NCBI GenBank assembly: GCA_031280335.1
Contig: JAITGZ010000085.1
Span: 1 to 7,280 of the forward strand
DNA from: Deltaproteobacteria bacterium
GTDB taxonomy: Bacteria; Desulfobacterota; Desulfovibrionia; Desulfovibrionales; Desulfovibrionaceae
Direction: 5' to 3'
Length of the DNA stretch: 7,280 nt
The position numbers were made by a program, and so were the translations under genes. The notes below the pieces were generated by a model. That model was not told where the DNA came from. It saw only the letters and a program-made list of their open reading frames with translations, and searched no databases. Below, one piece after another: positions 1 to 5,900 of this stretch. Numbering within the stretch: the first letter of the stretch is position 1; each line of letters opens with the position of its first letter.

Positions 1-29
1 GGGAGATTGCGCTGTATCAGGGTGAATAG
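1..29 (+). CDS. Possible 3' end of an upstream gene
   Basis: One plus-strand frame reads EIALYQGE followed by a TAG stop at 27-29. The codons are ordinary for a GC-moderate coding region, and a hairpin (45-71) begins 15 bases after the stop, as is common at gene ends. Only eight residues are visible, so no product can be named. Another plus-strand frame also stays open here, to a TAA at 166-168, so the choice of frame is a guess. Confidence 0.25.
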
Positions 30-44
30 ACCGCGCCGCCTTAT

Positions 45-190
45 CCTTGCGGTAGCCGTTAGGCGGCAAGGCACCTTACGGATAGCGGCAGCATCGATGC
101 CGCCCCCTCGGCATGGCGGCAAGGCATATTCCCCCTGCGGGCGTTGTCCGCCGTTAAGCGGCAAGTAAAAAAACAGTTGCGTTTTTTCCG
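45..190. repeat. Cluster of short GC-rich repeats and hairpins
   Basis: The 12-mer GGCGGCAAGGCA occurs exactly at 62-73 and 115-126, and a shortened form GCGGCAAG occurs at 158-165. A longer direct repeat starting GCCGTTA lies at 55-71 and 150-166 and matches at 15 of 17 positions. Several inverted repeats overlap these: CCTTGC/GCAAGG (45-50/66-71), GCGGCA/TGCCGC (85-90/98-103), and TGCCGCC/GGCGGCA (98-104/115-121). An A7/T6 pair (167-173/182-187) closes the cluster. None of the GC-rich hairpins is followed directly by a T-run, so they look more like REP-type intergenic repeats than terminators. No protein-coding content is convincing here. Confidence 0.5.
51..98 (+). repeat. Dispersed repeat module, copy A
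   Basis: This 48-base stretch matches the reverse complement of 1317-1365. The first ten bases agree at 9 of 10 positions (GGTAGCCGTT against GGCAGCCGTT). The last 25 bases, starting CCTTACGGAT, agree at 22 of 25. A poorly conserved spacer of 13 or 14 bases lies between the two blocks. The copies therefore sit in inverted orientation on either side of the outer-membrane protein gene. Confidence 0.55.
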
Positions 191-365
<175 letters not shown>

Positions 366-371
366 CAACGC

Positions 372-418
372 CCGTTATAGCGAGTTCCGCTCGGAACGGC
401 GCGGTTTTTGTCGTTTTT
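372..418 (+). terminator. Weak hairpin followed by two T-runs
   Basis: CCGTT (372-376) can pair with AACGG (395-399), with CGAG/CTCG (381-384/390-393) nested inside. A competing fold pairs GTTCC with GGAAC (384-388/393-397). Two T5 runs follow at 405-409 and 414-418. This could be a minor terminator or pause site just upstream of the strong terminator, but the stems are short and the spacing to the T-run is loose. Confidence 0.3.
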
Positions 419-458
419 AAAACGGCCCTGCCTCTCCACATGGAGGCAGGGCCGTTTT
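419..458. terminator. Strong intrinsic terminator, probably bidirectional
   Basis: A perfect 16-bp inverted repeat, AAAACGGCCCTGCCTC (419-434) with its complement at 443-458, encloses an 8-base loop. The GC-rich core is flanked by A4 on the left and T4 on the right, so either strand gives a stable stem ending in a short U-run. It isolates the downstream promoter from transcription entering from the left. The nearest possible plus-strand coding end is some 390 bases upstream, which leaves open what transcript it normally ends. Confidence 0.82.
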
Positions 459-485
459 GGCATTTGTAAAGCCCATAGGCTGCGT

Positions 486-514
486 GGGGCATCTCAGGCG
501 GCAAACGATATAAT
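486..514 (+). promoter_or_regulatory. Predicted sigma-70 promoter for the outer-membrane protein gene
   Basis: A perfect TATAAT -10 box lies at 509-514. The best -35 at 17-base spacing is GGGGCA (486-491), which matches the consensus at only three positions, so the promoter may need an activator or rely on its strong -10. Transcription would start near 520, giving a leader of under 30 bases before the ATG. The sequence between the -10 and the ATG is AT-rich. Confidence 0.5.
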
Positions 515-534
515 AGTGATAAAATATATCTATT

Positions 535-540
535 AAGGAG
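535..540 (+). promoter_or_regulatory. Ribosome binding site of the outer-membrane protein gene
   Basis: AAGGAG lies 7 bases before the ATG at 548. It is a near-ideal Shine-Dalgarno sequence and fixes the start codon. The next in-frame ATG, inside the mature protein, would remove the signal peptide. Confidence 0.85.
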
Positions 541-547
541 AAGAAAA

Positions 548-1255
548 ATGCGCAGACTCATTTTACTATTTGTCTTTCTGTCTCTATCCGCAAACGTTTA
601 TGCGGCTTCTGGCTTCTATGCTCCATTATATTTGGGGTACGGGAAAGCGCAGGTATCAGATATTAAAGAAACATTATCTTTTCAGGGGGTCAAATACGAA
701 GCAACGGATGACGGTAAATACAAAGACAGCAACTTGGCCCTTGGCGCTGGCTTGGGCTATGATTTTTCCGTTAATCACAAAGTTCCCATCAGATTGGAGG
801 CTGATCTCGTTACTCGCCTTTCCAGCATAACAGTTTTTGATGACAAATACGCCGGCGACTATGAAAAACTTCAACTGCTAAACATGACAACGCTCATGTT
901 CAACAGTTATGTTGACTTGCCCATAGGCGATTCTGTCAAGCCTTACTTGGGTTTGGGCATCGGCTACGGATTCGGGCGGGCGGCCTATGAATATAATATT
1001 TATCTCAGCCCACTTTATAGCCAGCGAGTAAAAGGCAAGAAAAGCTCCTATCCCGGCGGGTTTGCCGCCGCCATTCATTTGGGGCTGAAATTTAAGGTCA
1101 ATGACACATGGAGCGCAGGAGTAGGATATCGCGGTACCCTGTGGTCATTTGACAAAAATTATTTTTCCCACCGTGAATTGTCTATGGGCTGGAAAGGCGA
1201 TGTCCACATTAATGAGCTTATGTTTTCTTTATTTTTCACCCAACCCAGCCAATAG
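548..1255 (+). CDS. Outer-membrane beta-barrel protein, predicted eight strands
   Basis: The 235-residue product starts with a clear Sec signal peptide: positive MRR, a hydrophobic core LILLFVFLSLS, and likely cleavage after VYA or VYAA (residues 19-20). The mature part has alternating hydrophobic strands rich in Gly and aromatic residues at roughly 23-34, 63-73, 80-89, 107-125, 131-148, 170-184, 187-200 and 218-231. This is the pattern of small OmpA/OmpW/Opa-like eight-stranded barrels (Pfam-type OMP_b-brl). The last strand, INELMFSLFF, resembles a C-terminal BAM targeting signal, but five extra residues (TQPSQ) follow the aromatic end, which is less usual. Ligand and function are unknown; roles in adhesion, small-molecule passage or envelope stability are possible. 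It has its own promoter and is convergent with gltD. Its codon use is clearly AT-richer than that of gltBD, which may point to transfer or different selection. The barrel assignment rests on pattern rather than a database match. Confidence 0.78.
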   Translation: MRRLILLFVFLSLSANVYAASGFYAPLYLGYGKAQVSDIKETLSFQGVKYEATDDGKYKDSNLALGAGLGYDFSVNHKVPIRLEADLVTRLSSITVFDDKYAGDYEKLQLLNMTTLMFNSYVDLPIGDSVKPYLGLGIGYGFGRAAYEYNIYLSPLYSQRVKGKKSSYPGGFAAAIHLGLKFKVNDTWSAGVGYRGTLWSFDKNYFSHRELSMGWKGDVHINELMFSLFFTQPSQ

Positions 1256-1266
1256 CTAAAAAATAT

Positions 1267-1298
1267 CTTTAGAGCATATCAACTTTGAGACGCTCTGC
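1267..1298 (+). repeat. Left inverted end of the hairpin element
   Basis: AGAGC (1271-1275) pairs with GCTCT (1292-1296). Aligned with the reverse complement of 1504-1536, about 22 of 33 positions match, concentrated in three blocks: TTAGAGC, CTTTGA and GCTCTG. It begins about a dozen bases after the stop of the outer-membrane protein gene. Confidence 0.5.
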
Positions 1299-1316
1299 CC
1301 GGCGCTGAACGGCGAA

Positions 1317-1365
1317 ATCGTTGCTGTCGCCATCCGTAAGGCTCGAAGACTCGCCAACGGCTGCC
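1317..1365 (-). repeat. Dispersed repeat module, copy B
   Basis: Read on the minus strand, this 49-base stretch matches 51-98. Both copies begin with GGYAGCCGTT and end with a 25-base block starting CCTTACGGAT. It lies inside the hairpin element, so copy A near the left edge of the window may be the remnant of a related element. Confidence 0.55.
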
Positions 1366-1405
1366 GTAGTGAATTTGACTCGGGCCGTCCTGGCCCTCGC
1401 TCTTT

Positions 1406-1532
1406 GGGCGTGAAAGCTTTCGCTTTCACGCCCTATTCCACAGGACAGTGGAATAGTCGCCTACACCTTACAGGCGGGCGGCGGCGCTGCGCGAACCCCG
1501 CCGCCAGAGCAATTTCAAAGCGAAATAGCTCT
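1406..1532. repeat. Chain of five abutting hairpins
   Basis: Five stem-loops follow one another with a gap or overlap of at most one base. The first has a 12-bp stem GGGCGTGAAAGC (1406-1417/1422-1433) around a TTTC loop. The second has a 9-bp stem CTATTCCAC (1433-1441/1448-1456). The third has a 5-bp stem CGCCT (1458-1462/1472-1476). The fourth has an 8-bp stem GGCGGCGG (1477-1484/1498-1505). The fifth pairs AGAGC-A-ATTTC with GAAAT-A-GCTCT (1506-1516/1522-1532), with one A-A mismatch. None is followed by a T-run on either strand, so they are not classical intrinsic terminators. They could still stabilise or end the converging mRNAs by structure. Confidence 0.8.
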
Positions 1533-1536
1533 AAGG
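1504..1536 (-). repeat. Right inverted end of the hairpin element, overlapping the end of gltD
   Basis: This end contains the hairpin 1506-1532. On the minus strand the last codons of gltD, CTT AGA GCT ATT TCG CTT TGA, lie almost entirely in it. The repeat therefore encodes the final residues LRAISL and the stop. Confidence 0.6.
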
Positions 1537-2915
1537 TCTTCAAGGGCGCATTCAGCCACGCGCAGGCCATCGGCAATGGCCCTGACCACCAGGGACGGGC
1601 CTGCGGCCGCGTCGCCGCAGGCATAAAGGTTCCGGCCGGGCAGGCGTCCGGCGGCGTCGCGCGGCAGGCGCTCCGCCGGGTCAAGGGTCAGCCCCAGGCT
1701 GGAGAGCAGCGGGCTGTCTTCCGTCCCGGTAAAGCCCATGGCCAAAAGGGCCATGCCCGCCGGCAGCGTGAACTCCGAGCCTTGCTTGGGCACGGGGGAC
1801 ATGCGCCCGTCTTTTTTGTTCCAGCCAACTTCGTGGCATAGCACCGCCCCCAGAAGCGCGGGGTCTTCTTCCGCCGGGACAAAAGCTTGGGCCGAGACGC
1901 GCCAGCGGCGCTCTCCGCCTTCTTCGTGGCTGCTGGATGAGCGCAGGATGCGCGGCCACTCCGGCCAGGGGTTGGAGCTTTCGCGCGTTTCGGACGGCTT
2001 GGGCATTATCTCCAGTTGGCAGACGGATACCGCCCCCTGCCTCCAGGCTGTACCCACGCAGTCAGAGCCGGTATCGCCGCCGCCGATGACCACCACCCTT
2101 TTGCCCGCCGCGTTACAGTGCGGGGGCAGGGAGTTTATTTCTCCTGCCAGAAGGCGGTTTTGCGCCGTCAGGTAATCCGTGGCAAAGTGTACGCCGCCCA
2201 GTTCACGTCCGGGCACGGGCAAATCGCGCTTGCGTCTGGCCCCTGTGGCCAGCAGCACAAGGGCGTGGCGGCTTTGCAGCAGCCGTCCGGATATGTCCGC
2301 CCCGGCCTCCACCCCGCATTCGAACTCCACCCCTTCTTCTTCCATGAGGCGGACGCGCCGGTCCAGAATCTTTTTTTCCAGCTTAAAATCCGGTATGCCG
2401 TAGCGCAAAAACCCGCCCGGACGGGCGTCTTTTTCATACACTGTAACCCGCAGTCCGGCCCGGTTCAGACGCCAGGCCGCAGCCAGGCCGGCGGGGCCGG
2501 AGCCTATGACCGCCGCGCGCAGGGTCAGGCGTTGGGCCGGGGGCCGGGGGCGGAGCATGTTTTCCGTAAAACCGCGCTCGATCACGGCCAGTTCCACCCG
2601 GCGGCAGGGTACGGCCATGCCGTGCAGGCTCTGCACGCAGGCACCCTCGCACAGGGCCGGGCATACTCTGGAGGTAAATTCGGGGAAGGGGCTGGTGGCC
2701 AAAAGCCGGCTTAAGGCTGTGTTCCAGCGCCCATACAGCGCCGCCGCGTTTATTTCCGGTATGGCATTGCCCAGAGGGCAGCCACAGGCATGGCAGAAGG
2801 GTATGCCGCAATCCTGACAGCGCGCCAGGTCATCCCGCAATGTGCCTTCCCCCGGCAAAAGCTCCACCGGCTTGAAATCATGGATTCTTTCCATAACAGG
2901 GCGGTATTTTTTCAT
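1515..2915 (-). CDS. gltD: Glutamate synthase (NADPH) small subunit
   Basis: The 466-residue product passes electrons from NADPH through FAD and two 4Fe-4S clusters to the large subunit in the cytoplasm. An N-terminal iron-sulfur domain carries a first cysteine set in RCQDCGIPFCHACGCPLGN (Cys33, 36, 41, 44, 46) and a second set in RVCPALCEGAC (Cys85, 89, 93). The FAD-binding Rossmann motif is VIGSGPAG (136-143), followed by GGFLRYGIPDFKLEK. The NADPH-binding motif is VVVIGGGDTG (274-283), and the C-terminal flavin motif is YACGD (431-435). The segment NPWPEWPRILRSSSSHEEG (315-333) is typical of the GltD branch seen in Gram-positives and several anaerobes, rather than the E. coli form. Length is close to the family norm. 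The ATG at 2915 is supported by a Shine-Dalgarno sequence. gltB lies 68 bases upstream on the same strand, a normal gltBD order. The last six codons and stop fall in an intergenic repeat. Confidence 0.96.
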   Translation of the reverse strand: MKKYRPVMERIHDFKPVELLPGEGTLRDDLARCQDCGIPFCHACGCPLGNAIPEINAAALYGRWNTALSRLLATSPFPEFTSRVCPALCEGACVQSLHGMAVPCRRVELAVIERGFTENMLRPRPPAQRLTLRAAVIGSGPAGLAAAWRLNRAGLRVTVYEKDARPGGFLRYGIPDFKLEKKILDRRVRLMEEEGVEFECGVEAGADISGRLLQSRHALVLLATGARRKRDLPVPGRELGGVHFATDYLTAQNRLLAGEINSLPPHCNAAGKRVVVIGGGDTGSDCVGTAWRQGAVSVCQLEIMPKPSETRESSNPWPEWPRILRSSSSHEEGGERRWRVSAQAFVPAEEDPALLGAVLCHEVGWNKKDGRMSPVPKQGSEFTLPAGMALLAMGFTGTEDSPLLSSLGLTLDPAERLPRDAAGRLPGRNLYACGDAAAGPSLVVRAIADGLRVAECALEDLRAISL

Positions 2916-2923
2916 CCGTCAGT

Positions 2924-2929
2924 TCCTTT
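2924..2929 (-). promoter_or_regulatory. Ribosome binding site of gltD
   Basis: On the minus strand AAAGGA ends eight bases before the ATG at 2915. This supports that start and independent translation initiation of gltD after the gap from gltB. Confidence 0.75.
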
Positions 2930-2983
2930 GCGCTGCAAAACATTTTAACTTTTAAATTGTGTATATTATTGGGGTACTGGCCC
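2930..2983 (-). other. AT-rich gltB-gltD spacer
   Basis: The spacer is markedly AT-rich against its GC-rich flanks, with a TTTAAAAGTTAAAAT stretch on the minus strand. It shows no stable terminator hairpin, so gltB and gltD are probably cotranscribed. A weak internal promoter is possible, but no convincing -35/-10 pair was seen. Confidence 0.45.
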
Positions 2984-5900
2984 TCAGGCCTGTTTGGTTT
3001 CCGGGCGCGGGGTGGCCGCGTCGGCCCTGGACATTTCCCCCAGGGCGCGGCGGTATTCCATGGGAAATACCTTGATGAAGCGGCCTTTTTCTTTTTCCCA
3101 ATCCGCCAAAAGGTTTTTGGCCAGCGGGCTGCCGGTGTATTCGGCCTGTTTACCCAGCATGGTCAGCAGTTCTTTTTCGTCAGCCGGCGAGAGAAGGTCC
3201 AGGTCAACCATTTCCAGGTTGCAGCGGCTGTCGAAGAGTCCATCGTCATCATAAACGTAGGCGATGCCTCCGGACATGCCGGCGGCGAAGTTGACCCCGG
3301 TACGGGCCAACACGGCCACCAGCCCGCCGGTCATGTATTCGCAGCCGTGGTCGCCCACGCCTTCCACCACCGCCCTGGCTCCGCTGTTTCTGACCGCAAA
3401 GCGCTCACCCGCCCGGCCGCGCAGATAAAGCTCGCCTCCTGTGGCACCATACAGAGCCACATTGCCCGCAATGACGTTCTGTTCGTCAAAGTTTTGGGGG
3501 ATGTTTTCCGCCGGGGCGATGATGATGCGCCCGCCGGAAAGCCCCTTGCCCACATAGTCGTTGGCCGCGCCGCGCAGGCACAGGGTCAGGCCGCGCGCGG
3601 CAAAGGCTCCGAAGGACTGGCCGGCTGAACCTTCCAAATGCAGGCGGATGCTGTCTTCTGGCAGGCCGGCGGCACCGCGCGCCCGGACGATACGGGATGA
3701 AATTTTGGCTCCCACGGCGCGGTCGGTGTTGCGCGTGGCGCTATGCTCCTCCATGCTTCCGCCGTTTTCAAGCGCTTTTTGCACCTGGGGCAGAAATTTG
3801 TCGTCCAGACCCACGCCCGCCGGAAAAATAGCGTCTTCCGGTCCGATATAACGGCGCGGCCCTTCCGCCGGGGCGGACAGTAGGCCGGAAAAGTCCAGGC
3901 AGGCGGTCTGGGGCAGGGAGGCTTCCGGCCTGAAGGCCAGCCTTTCCACCTGGCCGGTCATTTCAGCCATGTTTTTGAAGCCCAGGGAGGCCATGATCTC
4001 CCGCACTTCCATCGCGGCAAAGCGGAAGAAATTGATCAAATGTTCCGGTTTGCCGGCAAAACGCGCCCGCATGTCCGGGTCCTGGGTGGCCACGCCCACC
4101 GGGCAGCCGTTGGTGTGGCATTTGCGCATCATCAGACACCCCAGGCTCACCAGCGCGGCCGTGCCGAAGCCGAATTCATCCGCGCCCAGAAGACAGGCCA
4201 TTGCCACATCACGCCCGGTTTTCATCTGGCCGTCGGCCTGCAGGCGTACCTGGCCGCGCAGCTTGTTCAAGACCAGGGTCTGCTGGGTTTCGGCCAGGCC
4301 GATTTCCCAGGGGCAGCCGGCGTGCATGATGGAAGAAAGGGGCGAGGCCCCGGTACCGCCGTCAAAGCCGGAAATAAGCACCATGTCGGCCTTGGCCTTG
4401 GCCGCTCCGGCCGCGATGGTACCCACTCCGGTCTCTGAAACCAACTTGACCGAAACGCGGGCCGCATCGTTGGCCTGGCGCAGGTCATAGATAAGCTGGG
4501 CGATGTCCTCGATGGAATAGATATCGTGGTGCGGCGGGGGCGAAATAAGCGAGACCCCGGGGGTGGAGTAACGCACCCGGGCGATTTCGCCATCCACCTT
4601 ATGCCCGGGCAGCTGCCCGCCTTCGCCGGGCTTGGCCCCTTGGGCGATCTTGATTTGCAGTTCATCCGCGTTGACCAGATACTCCAGTGTAACCCCGAAA
4701 CGGCCGCTGGCCACCTGTTTTATGGCTGAACGGGCGGAGGCTCCGCCTGGCAAGGGTTTATAGCGCTCCGGGTCTTCGCCGCCCTCGCCGCAGTTGGAGC
4801 GCGCGCCCACGCTGTTCATGGCCAGGGCGATGGTCTCATGCGCCTCTTTGGAAAGAGCGCCGAAAGACATGGCCCCCGTAACAAAACGGCGCATGATGGA
4901 TTCCACGGGTTCCACCTGCTCCACAGGCAGGGGGGGGCGGGCCGGGTCCGGGACAAAATCCATCAGATGGCGCAGGGTAAAGGGCTGGGCTGGCTCCGGC
5001 TGACCGGATCCGGCGTTTTTCAGTGTTGGGCGGTTGATCAGCCCGGCGTAACGGCGGTACGCTTCTTGGTCGTTTTGGCGCACCGCCTTGTGCAGCAGGG
5101 TGATGCTTTCGGGCGTCCACAAATGCGCCCCGCCGTCGCGGCGGTAACGGTAGGCGCCGCCCACGGGCAGGGGGGCCTCCGCCATTTCTTTTTTGTTACG
5201 GATGCTTCCGCTGCCGAAGCCTTCGCGCAGACGCAGGGCCATGTCCCGCTTATGTATGGCGGCCTGCTCGATATGTTCCAGGCCGATACCCCCCACCCGC
5301 GAAGCCACGGAGGGGAAATAGGCCTGCATTATGCCCTGGCCCAGGCCGATGGCTTCCAGAATCACCGCGCCACGATAGCCGCGCAAGGTGGATATGCCCA
5401 TCTTGGAGATAATTTTGCGCAGGGCGGCGCAGAGGGACAGCACATAATTTTCAATGGCCCTGGTCGGGCTGATCCCGCCGGAAAGCTCGCCGGTATCGGC
5501 AAGTTCGGCCACGGTTTCAAAGGCCAGCCAGGGGTTGACGGCCGAAGCGCCCAGACTGAGCAGCATGGCCATGTGGTTGCCTTCACGCGCTTCGCCTGTT
5601 TCACAGATGAGACCTATGCCCACCTCGCCCTTTTCGCGCAGCACGCGGCGGGAGGCGGCCACGGCCAGCAGGGCCGGAATGGGCAGACGCCGCCCGTCCG
5701 CCCCTTTATCCGAAAGCACGATGATGCCCGTGCCCTCACGCACGGCCTGCCCGGTTTCACGCTCCAACCTGGTCAGGGCCGCAGCCAGGCTCATCCCCGG
5801 CCTGGCCGCCGGGTCAGGCTCAAAGGTGCCGTCCAGGGTACGGCAGGCAAAGCCTTCCTGACGCATCTCCCGCAGGCGGTTCAAGTCATCGTTGGACAAA

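Larger units (their letters stand above)
1267..1536. mobile_element. MITE-like or REP-like hairpin-rich element
   Basis: This stretch of about 270 bases fills the gap between the outer-membrane protein gene and gltD. Its two ends are imperfect inverted repeats (1267-1298 and 1504-1536) sharing TTAGAGC, then CTTTGA seven bases later, then GCTCTG. Each end is also a hairpin with an AGAGC/GCTCT stem. Inside are a copy of the dispersed repeat module (1317-1365), GGCGA/TCGCC (1311-1315/1327-1331), GGGCC/GGCCC (1382-1386/1392-1396) and a chain of abutting hairpins up to 1532. It encodes no transposase, so if mobile it would be moved in trans. No clear target-site duplication was found. It could equally be a REP/BIME-type repeat cluster or a structured RNA. 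Confidence 0.45.

Noticed and set aside
1406..1433. 12-bp hairpin as an intrinsic terminator for the outer-membrane protein gene or gltD.
   Set aside because: The stem is good, but no T-run follows on either strand (TATTCCAC forward, AAAGAGCG reverse). It fits better as part of the hairpin chain.
1260..1841. Long plus-strand open frame through the hairpin element and into the antisense of gltD.
   Set aside because: It begins only at a TTG or GTG-type start near 1404, has no ribosome binding site, is read from palindromes, and lies antisense to a well-supported gltD. Similar frames are likely to be mis-annotated wherever the element occurs.
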